A DNA stretch of 64,000 nt from Garcia nutans (Eukaryota > Streptophyta > Magnoliopsida > Malpighiales > Euphorbiaceae): NCBI GenBank assembly GCA_947685225.1, contig CANTUV010000035.1, positions 3,975,501 through 4,039,500 on the forward strand, read 5' to 3'. The notes under the pieces were generated by a model. The model saw only the letters and a list, made by a program, of their open reading frames with translations. It made no database searches and had not been told where the DNA came from. The position numbers were made by a program, and so were the translations under genes. This document shows, piece by piece, positions 1-11,890 of the stretch. Position 1 is the stretch's first letter. Each line of letters opens with the position of its first letter.

Positions 1-139
1 TTGTAAAATTTAAATAATTTTTAATATTTAAAATTTATAATTAACTATAAATATTAATAATTATAAATATTTTATAATTTAATAATTTAATAATATAATA
101 ATAATTGAATTAAATATTTGTTAATATTTAAATTTTATA

Positions 140-386
140 CTCCCTCCGTATCATTTAGATAGGAAAAATTTTCTTTTTTGGTGTATCTTTTATATAGAAA
201 ATATGCTATTTTAGGTAAATTTTGGGGAGTGGAATGAGATAAAATACCATTTATACCCTTTCCTTAAAAGTTTAATTTGAGTGATATTTTTTTTTTGGGT
301 ATTTGAGTAAATAGAGATGAAAAAAGTAAAATTTCCTTAATTTTCGTATCCATTTTACTTTTTCTATGTAAATGATAGGGAGGGTG
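140..386. mobile_element. Stowaway-like MITE
   Basis: The ends are imperfect inverted repeats: the left starts CTCCCTCCGTATCATTTA and the right ends with AAATGATAGGGAGGGTG. Each end is flanked by TA (138-139 and 387-388), the target duplication of Tc1/mariner-type elements. CTCCCTCCGT is the classic start of plant Stowaway MITEs. The 247-bp body has no coding capacity. Mobilisation by a mariner-like transposase in trans is family knowledge, not visible here. Confidence 0.8.
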
Positions 387-899
387 TACTTAATTATAAA
401 TATTTATTAATTTATTAATATAATAATAATTAAATTTTAGAATTTTAGAATTAATTATAAATATTTAATAATATAATAATATAATAATAATTAAACTTTA
501 GAATTTTATATTATTAACTTATTTAGTTTTATATTTAATTAACTTCACACACACACATATGTATATATATGAGTTTAAAAAAAAGAACTTCATAAATACA
601 TATATAAATTATACAGAAAGAGAATTATGTTTTAATATGTTATAGGCGTTAACGGCTAATGAATTGAATCTATACAATTAATCCTAATTAATTTAAAATT
701 AAAATTTAATTGAATTGAATTGAATATATTTTTAAATTCTAATATTAAATTAATGCTAATGCTAATTCAGATAATTAAAGAATAAATATTTATTTATTTA
801 TTTTTAAGTAAATATCAATCAAATTATTTATATTAAACTATGAATAAAGCAAATTACAATCAAAAGACGCGGTAAAAAAACCAACATCAAATAATAATA

Positions 900-920
900 A
901 TAATAATAAATTATGGTTTA
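900..920. repeat. Short ATA/TAA microsatellite
   Basis: A short run of TAA/ATA trinucleotides lies in AT-rich intergenic DNA. It is followed at about 940-1005 by a small GC-richer island that contains CTCGAG twice. No gene could be recognised in the surrounding 390-1060 stretch. Confidence 0.6.
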
Positions 921-1069
921 TGCAAAAAAATTACAATACTCGAGTTCGTATGTCCGGCGGCTTTGACCAAACTCTTTTGTCACTCGAGTGTACTCCTCCC
1001 ACCCTTACATTTATATATATATATATATAATATTAGAATATTTTATAAAAAATTATATATACAGTAATT

Positions 1070-1590
1070 TTAAACAAACAAAATTATATACATATTAATT
1101 TTTTTACCACATATTTTTTTAATTAATAGGTATTTAATTTTATAATATTTTACATAAAATTTTATATATATAATATTTTATATATATATTAACTTTTTTA
1201 CCATATTTTTTATTGATTTTTTATCATATATTTTTTCAATTAGTGGGTATTTAATTTTATAATATTTTATATAAAATTTTTTATATATAGTATTATATAT
1301 ATATATTAATTTTTTTACTATATTTTTTATTGACTTTTTTGCCACATATTTTTTTTAATTAGTGGGTATTTTTTTTTACTATATAAAAATATTTTTATAT
1401 AGCACATAAAATTTTTTATAGTATTTTATATTTATAATATTTTATATACATATTGATTTTTTTTACTATATATTTTTTTAATTAGTGAGTATTTACATTT
1501 TTATGATTATATATATATATTATATATATATATTAATTTTCTTCATCATATATGTTTTTTTATTTTAATTGGTGGGTATTTAGAGTTTTG
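1070..1590. repeat. Diverged ~120-bp tandem repeat, AT-rich
   Basis: A landmark resembling AATTAGTGGGTATTTA recurs near 1124, 1240, 1358, 1481 and 1567, giving a period of about 85-123 bp. Between landmarks each unit has a TATATATA stretch and a TTTTTTACCATATTTTTT-like block. The units differ by many substitutions and indels, so this is an old minisatellite-like tandem duplication with no coding potential. Confidence 0.65.
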
Positions 1591-1947
1591 TAATTAGATA
1601 TGTAGATTAGTATTAAAATTTTATAATTTAGTTATTAATTAGATAAAACTAATATTTTCATTTGAAATAGTATTTAAAAAATACTGTAAATAAATTAATC
1701 AATCTAAGAATTAAAATATAAAAATATAAAAAAAATTAATAAATTTTTAGGATTTAATAAACAATATAAAATTTTAATAAAGAATTTTTTTAAAAAATTT
1801 ATAATAAAAATTTAAATTTTACTATAATATTAAATATTAAATTTTATTTTTAAATCACCAATAATTTTTTTTTTACTTAAAAAATTTATTTCTCCTCCGT
1901 TTTATTTCTGGTTCCGATATGCTAGTGTTTGAGATTATACTTTTCCT

Positions 1948-1974
1948 ACCAAATACTCTATCTATCTATAAAAG
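1948..1974 (+). promoter_or_regulatory. AC/SMRE-type MYB site plus TATA box
   Basis: ACCAAAT at 1948-1954 matches the secondary-wall MYB-responsive consensus ACC(A/T)A(A/C)(T/C), an AC-element type typical of lignin-pathway promoters. TCTATAAAAG at 1965-1974 is a good TATA box about 75-80 bp before the ATG at 2048. Both fit an O-methyltransferase promoter. The 7-bp site is short enough to occur by chance. Confidence 0.5.
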
Positions 1975-2047
1975 GGCAAAAATCTATTGCAATTCATGAC
2001 ACAGAATTACAAAACAAAGTTTTCTAGTCTTTAGCAATTTAGCAGCA

Positions 2048-3863
2048 ATGGCCTCAGGACATCAACATGACCATCAAAACCTCCTACAAGGTAGCCACTC
2101 AAATCTTCCACAGATCCATGCTATTTATAAGGCAAGAATTTATATACGATTTTTCTTCTTTTTATTTTTTTATTTTTTATTTTATTTTGCTTCTCTTTGC
2201 TTTTATTAGCTTTTTAAGTTGGTAATCATTTGCATTTTCTCGATTTATCTTCTTTGCAGGATACGCTTGAAAATAAAGAATCTGAATCAACTCAAGAACA
2301 GCAAAGCCAATTTGGCAGCCACCAGGAAATTGGCAACAAAAGTCTCTTGCAGAGTGATGCTCTTTACCAGGTAACCATTGCTTATTATAATTAAGTTCGT
2401 TTATTTATTACCTAATAATTTAACTAAACTAATTAATTCCTATTAGAAGAATAATTGAACATTTTAATTTTTTTTCATTTGCAGTATATACGTGAAACTA
2501 GTGTATATCCAAGGGAGCCTGAACCATTGAAAAAGCTTCGCGAGTTGACAGCACATCATCCATGGTAATTTTCATTTCAGCCAATTATTCTATAATTTTT
2601 ACCATTTTTCTCTGTTGTTAATGGTTTAGAAATATTGAATCTAATTTGAATAATAAATAAATAAACAAGCAGGAACATTATGAGTACACCAGTTAAAGAA
2701 GTGCAATTTCTGAGCATTCTACTTAAGCTTATTAATGCTAAGAACACAATGGAAATTGGTGTTTATACTGGCTACTCTCTTCTTGCTACTGCTCTTGCTC
2801 TTCCTGATGATGACAAGGTATTAATTGATTTTTATTATATATAATCACATTATTTAATTAACATTAAGGTCTAATTAATTACCCTTATTAATTTAAATTA
2901 TAATTAATGAGCATGGACTTGAATGTTTCAGATAATTATGAGCATGGACATAATAACATTAATCGTGAAAATTATGAACTGGGTTTACCTGTGATTGAAG
3001 AAGCTGGTGTTGCTCGCAAGATTGACTTTAGAGAAGGCCCTGCTCTTCCTCTTCTTGATCAATTGATTCAAGATGTATGTCTTTCCAAATTAATTTTGTT
3101 CTAATTTATATTTAATTTCATAAAATCTTAAAATAAATTTTACATATTAAATTGTGACTTACATTTTGCAGCACTAAACTCATATTCAACCCAACTAAAT
3201 ATTGAAATCAAGTTAATCGGAATTGATTGTATAATTTTTTTTTCACTGTATGAAATTTTAAATTATATATATATTTTTATAAATTATTATTTTAAAATCG
3301 AGTTGGATATGATTATAAAAGTACATATGTAAAATTCAAACTCGAAATCTCTAATAAAATTAAAATAATTTTTTATCAATTAATTTATATACTCAATAAT
3401 TTTAAATTATATTAAAAAAAATATAAAACCATAAAATTATCCTAACCCGCAGTTTTCTAAATTAATTTAGAACTATCCCTTCTTTTTATAACATTTGCCT
3501 TAAAATGTTAATGCTTACATATTTAAAATGTTGTAATATGCAGGGAAAATATCATGGGACATTTGACTTCATTTTTGTGGATGCTGACAAAGACAATTAC
3601 ACTAATTAATTATCAGGAGAGGGCAATTGAGCTTGTGAAGGTTGGAGGAGTTATTGGGTACGATAACACCCTATGGTATGGATCTGTGGCTGCACCACTT
3701 GATGCGCCATTAAGGAAATTTGTTAGGTGCTATAGGGATCATGTGTTTGGAGTTCAACAAGGCCATTGCTGCTGATCAAAGGATTGAGATTTGCCAGCTT
3801 CCTGTCGGTGATGGGATTAGTCTGTTCGCCGCATTAGCTGATCATATTCTAATATCACATTAA
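2048..3863 (+). pseudogene. Caffeoyl-CoA O-methyltransferase-like gene, frame broken by three insertions
   Basis: The intact family makes a SAM-dependent, divalent-cation-dependent methyltransferase that 3-O-methylates caffeoyl-CoA in lignin and phenolic synthesis. Six exons can be read: 2048-2131, 2260-2370, 2485-2564, 2673-2817, 2932-3074 and 3544-3863. Family landmarks follow in order: SLLQSDALYQ, TSVYPREPE, EIGVYTGYSLLATALALP (SAM site), NRENYELGLPVI, GTFDFIFVDADKDNY (metal and SAM region), KVGGVIGYDNTLW and LPVGDGIS. Exon phases agree through exon 4. Near 2950 about 8 extra bases shift the frame. Near 3604 a TAAT duplication adds 4 bases. Near 3751 one extra G shifts the C-terminus. The first lesion leads quickly to a stop, so the protein would lose its second half. 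Intron 1 would use a GC donor (AAG|GCAAGA). The promoter still looks intact. A pseudogene is most likely; assembly errors at three sites are a weaker alternative. Confidence 0.85.
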
Positions 3864-6800
3864 ACCATGTAATACCCTTACATGATATAGATGTATAGTT
3901 TATATAATTTGTATACATTTAATATATGCACGTAGACTATAAGAATATCACGTTACAATTCAATTTTAAATTCTCATGTCCTCATAAAAGCACTTATATA
4001 ATAAATAATGGAAAACTTTTTTAATTACATGTATACATATGCATGTTGTTTCCAAAACTGGCTCTTTTTATTTATACATATATTCAAAATACAAAATGTC
4101 ACAATACTACATGAATGCACCATCTTTTTATGTTGGTCTCGAAGCACCCTTAATTTTTTTATGGCAATTACAATATGACTCTGAACGGCAATCTAATAAC
4201 TTATGCAATTCACATAATCACACAAAGTTTAAAAGTTTAGTGGTACATATTTTAAAAATAAAAAATATAATAATTAAAAATTAAGCACGAATCACTTAGA
4301 AAGCACCATGCAAAAATATCATTTAAATACCTATAGATTATCAACAATTTAGAACCATTAAGAAAACACCATGCAACAATATCATTTAAATACATAATGG
4401 TCATCAACACATTATAAACACAAACATACATTGGGTCCAAAAATTCTTATACAATAATTAGTTTTAGAAATATTACTTTGGTCTATCTCAATAGTAGTGG
4501 CACAAATGTGTCTCGCTAATGGGAGTAACTATATCTATAGCACCCAGTGCCTCACCCACAATATAATCATATCTCTGACACCAATATATCATGCTCAAAG
4601 ATGTAGTAATATCTCTGTGTCACCCACTGTCTCGTCCCACAGCGTATGATATGCCAAAATTACTAAACTCAATTCTCTGAAGCTAATTAAAGTATAAGAT
4701 AACATACAATACATATTTAACATCTTATTCCTTTTCCTCATTTCACAATCTTGTCATGTTATTCACATATCATCATTCATTCATTCTGATTTCCCACATT
4801 ACATTCTTTATTTGTTTCTCATTTTCATTGACAATAACAATATTTATGATCATAGTTACAACATAACTATTTTCCATATCATCAATGAATATCTCATATT
4901 TTCTCAACTTTTACAAATTTTTGTCACTTGCCATAATTCTATGGCTCATTCAGAGCAATATTTCATATACTTATTTCATAAAATCATTAACAAATAGCAT
5001 AATTTAATAATAAAACACACTAATGATATCATAGTATGTTATATCAAAACAAGAGATAAAACATATCAATAAAAATATATACTTACCTCTAATTGCTAAA
5101 CTCAAGTTAATACGTATTATAATCTCCTCATCTACTCATATTCTTATATCTCCCCATCTACTCATATTCTTCACAACTTAGCTTGAGCAACTTGACTTTG
5201 GTCTACTCCTAACCAAGAAATGAATTTACATAAATTATTAGAAATATTAGTCTACTTATTCACTTATTCTAATTATTCAAACTTAAGTTAAGTTATCAAT
5301 TTTCTTCTTAATTTCCAACACTTGATCTAATATCCCTTTTGAATTTTCACTCTAATAAAGTCTAAATTAAGTTTTAGGCTAACTATAATATTAGAATTAT
5401 CTCATCTGTATCATCTTACTTAAGATTCAAACATAATTCAACTAATAACAAAGTATTAATAAATAGATACTAACTTCTTTCCTTCACTCTTCCTTGCATT
5501 GGTCTAGATATCTTCTTGTTAATTTACATTTAGAGAGGTTAATATCACTAAATCTTGTGTTTCTCCCGTGTTTTCTAGAGTTTTTTTTATAGTGAAAAGG
5601 AGAGAAGATTAAAGAAAAAAGTGGACAAGGGCAGTTTGAAAAGTGTGGAAGGATCTAGAATTTTATATATAGAAATCCATACCACAGAGATGTTCCCTAT
5701 GGACACAGGCTTTTGAGTGTCACTCCAATGCGACGCTCATAGAAATTAGACAGCTACTATCAAATAAAAAAAATTCCTCAAACAGATTCAATGTAAATGC
5801 CATGGACATGGCTTACTAATATCATACTCGTGAGAATAAAAATAACACTGCCATTAGGTCCAAATTCAAAAAATCTAAATCACCATGCAATGGAATGCCA
5901 TTAAACAAAAAATGGGGATATTACATAACCATATGGTTTGCATTTGTAATTCAATAATTAAAATCATATTAGAACATGAGGTTGCATACCAAAACAATTA
6001 AAAAAAGTTCAGATCTCAATATTTTGCAAATGTTTAATGTAAGCACAGGTCAAAAAAATATATATATATTTTTAAAAAATGTATTATTTGGCCTCATATA
6101 TTTCATTTTGGGCTCAATTTGCGGCTTGCATGTCAATTACTACATCAGCAGAGGCTAATAAATTTTAGTAAAATTGAAATTATGAGATCCATAATATATT
6201 TTTTAAATAATATTTATTGCGTGTGTATATTTTTTTGTGTTATTTTTTAAAAAGGTAATAAAAAATATTAAAATTAAAAATTATTGATTTATACTTGAAA
6301 TAATTAGATATTTGAATATAAAATTAACAATAATTAAATAATTTCAAAGAAAATTATAGATAATTCAATAATTCTAAATGAAAGAGTTTCATCATTTTAA
6401 ACTATTATCTATTTAAATAATCCTATGATTATTTCAACTTGAACAAGTTACGTCCAATAAAACGTAAAATTACACTCTTCACTAATTTTTTTTAACATAT
6501 TCTATTATGTTTTTTTTTTGTAATTTTATATAAATTATTATACATATAATAAACTCAAATAATTTTGTATATACCATATGAATCTAGTAAATTTGTAAAT
6601 TAATAAAAAAATTATAAATTTGAAAATAATGATAAATTTTATAATTTTTTTGACTTTTTGCAAAAAACTCTAAATAAAATTGTATACATGTAACTCACTA
6701 TGTCTATGTGCAAGTATCTATTAGTGCTAGTCCAGCAGTGGGCTTTTAATAACATTTGGAAGCGGGCTTTATTTATGGATCATACTGTAGGCCAGACTTT

Positions 6801-7617
6801 TTCTGGGCTTTATTCCCAGGCTACTATTTTTGGATCATATTTTTGTTTTTAGGCCCGTTGCAAACAACAATATAATTTGGAGTCAATTATAAAATTTAAA
6901 AATATATATATTTCAAATGTTGAACTCAAATTAAAATAATATGCAAAATAATTAAATTAAATTTTCATTAAAAATGATTAAATAATTTATTGACATCGAA
7001 ATAAATTGAAATAAACTCCATTTAGAGCAATTATCCTTATTTATTGTTTATTTATATAAACAAGAAGTATCAATACTATTTCATTTTATTAGACAGTCCA
7101 ATAAATTGATACAAATACAACTGATTTAATTATTAATAAATATGATACACGATATAAATAAAGTATATAAAATGAAAACAAGCAATTTGTGGAAATAATG
7201 AACCTATATCGAGATATGATGTAACGTAATATATATATATTTTTAAATAATAAATTCATAATTAATTTTTTTTCATAATATATTAAATATGAAAAAATTC
7301 AATTCCAAAAAATTAAAAGTAACTATAAATAAAATTTTGCACACTTTAAATAATTTTATTACTAAAATTAAAATAATAATAATAATAAATAAAGACAGCA
7401 CGTAAGCTAAAGAGGCTAAGGCTGTAAAATGCCTATCCGACCCGTTTATTTACCAAACTCCTATTTTTCGTATTGGACAACTAATTAACTCACCGATCAC
7501 GCAAAGGTTATACTTTTCTTTTCTTTTTTTTTTTTTTAAATTTTTGAGTAAAAACCAAATAAATAAAAGAGGAGAAAAAAGAAAAAAAAATCCAAAGTCA
7601 AATCCAAATTCTGAATT
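3864..7617. other. AT-rich intergenic stretch without recognisable genes
   Basis: No ORF in this interval resembles a known protein. It holds A/T homopolymers, a short direct repeat at about 4299-4390, a somewhat GC-richer block at 4490-4680 with repeated 'atatctctg' and 'caccca(c/g)tg' phrases, and a small GC island around 6720-6860. Part of it may be decayed non-coding mobile DNA, but no ends were found. Confidence 0.5.
4299..4392. repeat. Imperfect direct repeat, ~65-bp period
   Basis: A block of about 30 bp containing CACCATGCAA(A/C)AATATC and then ATTTAAATAC occurs twice, starting near 4301 and 4365, with two or three mismatches. A related CACCATGCAATGG phrase appears near 5882. It is a local tandem duplication of unknown origin. 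Confidence 0.6.
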
Positions 7618-7822
7618 TTCAACATTAAAACAAATTAATCAAAGTTGAATATTATTTATTCATTTTTATAGCATTTAATTTACTATTATAACTTTAGTAT
7701 AAAAAATATTTTACTATTATAAAATTTTAAACTTAAAATACATAAAATTCCAAGTCTGTCATTGACTTCTATAAAAATGAATAAATAATATTCAACTTTG
7801 ATTAATTTGTTTTAATGTTGAA
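7618..7822. repeat. Perfect 53-bp inverted repeat with 99-bp spacer
   Basis: Positions 7618-7670 and 7770-7822 are exact reverse complements over 53 bp, with a 99-bp spacer. The arms begin TTCAACATTAAAACAAATTA and are not simple sequence. A transcript would fold into a long perfect hairpin. A partial third copy of the inner arm (TTCTATAAAAATGAATAAAT) follows at about 7848. It could be a young MITE-like palindrome or a recent inverted duplication. No clear target duplication was seen. Confidence 0.85.
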
Positions 7823-8242
7823 TAACTAAATAAATAACTTTGAATAACTTCTATAAAAATGAATAAATAATAAATGATAATGAATTTAATACATAAAAAA
7901 TTATACATAAATAAAAGAATAACTAATTATATATTTTTAAACTGAAATTAATTTTTAGTAATTAATTTTTAAACTGAAATTCAAAATTTATTTTTTATAT
8001 AAAAATAATAGAAATGTTTCGAAAATGAATGAAATTATGACAAAATGATGAGCACATCTTTTCTATCATAATAAAAATAAAAAAAATATGACTTAGTCCG
8101 CCCTCTGCCTCACGAACATTATAAAAATACAAGAAGTTTTTGAGGATCCATTTTAATTTGACTACGTACCATAATAAGGCGCAAACAATTCTCTCGCTTT
8201 GTCTCTGTTTCTTCTCTGGGTTCTGTAAAAAATCTTACAACC

Positions 8243-10335
8243 ATGGAGGAAGAAGCAGCGGAGATTGATCGTTTACCAATTGACTTGTTGGCTCACATAT
8301 TTGTCCTGATAAATTCTTTCACTGATTTGGCCCAGTGAGTGTTATAATTTTGATCACAATTTCTTGTTCTTGATGATCTTTTAATTGCAAAGATCAAATT
8401 TTGATTGGCGGGTGTTTTGTGTTTTTTTGGTTATTACATATGTTAGGGCCAGCAGTGTTTGCAGGAAATGGAAAGAAGGGGTGAAGCAGTCTCTGGCTAG
8501 AAGACGGTGTTTGAGCTTTGCAGGGTATAAGATGAACGATCTTTCCACTGCTCGTCTTGTTCGCTATGCTTATAGCCTTAAAGAACTTGATATGTATGTT
8601 CTGTTTGTTCCCTTTTTATCTTGATCATTTCTGGAATTTGGAAATGCTTCGGTTATTCTTAATTTCTATATGTTTACTTCAATTATTAATTAGTTATTTG
8701 GTTTATACCTATTGGTCTTGATGAATTTGTGGGTTGATGGTGATGAATGTAGAAAAGGACTTAAACCCATTATTATTTTGTTGGGTAGTTTGAACTATTT
8801 TTCTCTATGTTTCTTCATAGTTTTTCATTTATATAGTTGTATGTTCACTTTAATTGTAATTTTAAAACTGTTTTGCTTTTAGCTGAATGTTTAGTTGATA
8901 AGGTTTTTTCATGTTTTGTTCTTATCTTGGTTTTCTGCACAACTGCTTTGATTTAGAGCATCACTGAGATGCCAAGTTCTTGAAAGGATAAACACTGATG
9001 TTCTCGAGTTGATTGTCTGGAATTGGGTAAAAACTCTGTACAACCATCGGCATTTTCAATTTTAGGTTGCTGATTGAGCATATTGCTTAGTCTGGAGATG
9101 GTTCCTAGATACACCAGAGAATTTCTAGTTTGTGGAAGCTTTGATCTTTTTAAATTGATACTTATTAGCCCTTAATGTGATTTTTCTATTTCTTCTATTT
9201 AGGTTTCATATTTGTTTGATCTCTAGTTTTCTTGTCAAAATTTATGGTAAACAAAATAACTACATATTTTTCTGGTTTTTCCTGTTAACCACAGTTGCAA
9301 TAATGCAGATCTGGATTCTGTATGCAGTGATTGCATGTGCAATACAATATATGGTCCAGATATGATCAGTAGCAACTATGCCTAACCTTTCCCATTTGTT
9401 TTAAGAGTAGAATTTGTAGTCCGGAGCTTGCATTGGCGAGTACATGAACCCTTCTCACCTTCTTTGTTCTATTTCCAGTTCAAGGAGATGTTGGGGTTGC
9501 CAGATAACTGACAATGGCTTGTATGAAATATCTTTGGCAAAGTGCATTGGCAACCTAACATCCATATCATTATGGGGCATGACAGGAATCACAGACAATG
9601 GTGTTATTCAATTGGTACGTGAAAATCAGAACAATCCTACTTTTGCATCAATACTGCTTGATTGCACATAGTTGAAAAATGTTGAATATAGACACTTATT
9701 ACTGCTTAATCTCTCGTAGCTGCAATTCCTCTTTATCTTTGCTACTGAAAATTTATACCATGTATATTAATTTCTGATATCCATGCACTTCACGATTGTT
9801 ATTTTATTTATTTAAGAATCCAATTTTCCGAGGAGCTTTTGTGATGTATAATTTAGTTAGTTGACTCTACTATATTTCCCTCTTTACTACACTTTTCCAC
9901 AGATATCAAGAGCCAATTCCTTGCAACACCTGAATGTTGGTGGTACATTTATTACAGATGCATCTTTATTTGCTATTGCCGATAGCTGTCCACATTTAAA
10001 GGTGAGTTATTTAGGAATAGGTATAATAACACCTGTTGGATAGACATTCTTGGTTTCCAGCTTCATCATTTCTCAACAGATACCATAAAATGGGTATGGT
10101 AATCCTCTGCTTTCTTTTTCAGATGATCGGTCTATGGAGTTGCCGTCATGTAACAGAGATGGGGCTTCTCAATCTTGTAAATAAATGCCAAAAACTGGAA
10201 ACTATTAATGCCTGGGGAACCAGAGTCCCAGTTGACTGCTTTATTGTCTTGCTTACCGTTAGTCCAGCGCTTCAAATAAAGCATGCTGGATTTCTGAAGA
10301 ACATTGGCAGTGCTTCAATGTTGCCTGTTGCTTGA
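8243..10335 (+). CDS. F-box/LRR protein, five exons (At5g67140-like)
   Basis: This should be the substrate-recognition subunit of an SCF (SKP1-cullin-F-box) ubiquitin ligase; its targets are unknown. Exons are 8243-8334, 8447-8593, 9479-9614, 9903-10001 and 10123-10335, all with GT-AG introns and matching phases, giving 228 residues. The N-terminus is an F-box (IDRLPIDLLAHIFVLI, then ASSVCRKWK, roughly residues 8-50). About four leucine-rich repeats of the cysteine-containing type follow, with phrases such as KELDIS, ITDNGLYEI, LTSISLWGMTGITDNG, LQHLNVGGTFITD and CRHVTEMGLLNLV. The tail is PALQIKHAGFLKNIG. The ATG at 8243 is the first in the open frame and sits just before the F-box. No lesion was found. 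The next gene downstream points towards it. The protein closely resembles the small Arabidopsis family member At5g67140, recognised from memory. Confidence 0.9.
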
Positions 10336-11890
10336 GCTGCTCTTGTGATCTTTCTTATCTCTCTCATGTACAGATTGTTTTTGCTGCATTTCTATTACCA
10401 TTTTAAGTAAAGGTCAATAAACTTGTAATTTTAGTTCATTGCAAATGATTCCGTATTTGTTGTATATAGTACCATGTTTTCTTTTGTACAGTCAATGTTA
10501 ACCCGTTCGAGTTTTCTAATTCAAAATAATGTACTGTTCTTCTTGATTCAAATGTTGGCCTAAATAAATGGAAAATGTATCATTTTTTACAGCTTCTTGT
10601 GGAAATAACACCTTTGGTAAAGGAAAATAGCAACATTTTTATTTGCCTATGTCGTTGCAAGACAATAATTTTGGCACTGGAAAAATCACAATTGTTTATT
10701 TGCCTTCATCTTTAGCCAATAAAAGACATGTTTTATAATCTTTTGGTGTTTTATTTAAGCAAAAATCTGAAGATTAATCCCGCACCATTTTTAGAAGACA
10801 ACTCAAAATAATTCAATTTCAATAGCCTATATATATTCCAGAATATTAGCAAGATTGAAAAAAAAAACCGGAGTATGTGTGGGAAAGCAAAGCCAAAGAA
10901 AAAGAATATTGGAATACAAGTATCAGCAGAAATCCAAAAATGACAGTGAAAACGCTTAAATACATGTTGCAACATACATTCTAGCTTCTTCAAATGCAGG
11001 GGGCCAATGGAAAACCTGAAAAACAAAAAGAGGGAGAATTTATCAATGAAGATTGTTTTCATGAGAAACATACATTATTATTAGTTTTCGATGCATGAGT
11101 TTAGTCTTGAAATATATCTAAATGTTTCAGAGTAAATATTTTACTTCAGTATCGCATGTAAAGGTTATAGGTTTTCTCAGCTGCACGCTCCAACTAGGGG
11201 CCCTTTCAGAAAAATATAGCTCAGCCAATATTTTTAAAGAGGGTTCCTCTCGCTCCAATAGGAATTTTCAAGAGGATATTCAAATGCATTTAATATAAGA
11301 AACTAGGAAGATGTCACAGAAGCCATCCTGATGGTTGTCTACACTATCATGAGCTAAAGCACGAATTATAATAAAATTAGTTTGCACATTGTGCTAGGTG
11401 GTTTTGCTTCAGGAGAGTTTGTTGAAGTAAATATGCTTGCAAGTGATTCGTTTCGTTAGAACATTTGTTAAGGCTTGAAGAGATATTATATACTGATCAA
11501 GAAGCAAAATATAAGAAGGGGAAACAAAGTTTACAACTGCAGAGAACAAAGAGGTGAAATAAGATGCAGGCAATCTAGTAACGAAGCACGCTGCATACCT
11601 GAACCACTTCTTGACATATTCCAGGCCTCCCTTGGCAACTTCCTACCTCAGATTCCTTTGCAAGTCATCACTTTCTTTGCTTCCACAAAAGAATCTCAAA
11701 AGTTCTTTGTTCACAATCACACTTCATACATCCAGCAAGTATTTTACTGTTTCTTTTACCCTCCTCTATAAGGCAGGGACGTGTTATACCAGTTCTGACT
11801 GGAGAATACAAACTGACACTATAAGCCTCTGCCAAAGAGTAGCTCACTAACTGTTTAACACTCTAACTAAAGAACTAGCCCAGAAGTCAT
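10336..11890. other. Convergent intergenic region, 3' flanks of two genes
   Basis: This stretch separates the 3' ends of the F-box gene (+) and the PLC-like gene (-). AATAAA-like signals occur at about 10417 and 10563 on the + strand. A short open segment at 10956-11015 (-) could serve as an alternative last exon of the PLC-like gene, described there. Nothing else coding was found. Confidence 0.55.

Noticed and set aside
10751..11071. 106-codon minus-strand ORF, phenylalanine-rich
   Set aside because: It overlaps the possible alternative last exon in another frame and looks like a chance frame in AT-rich DNA.
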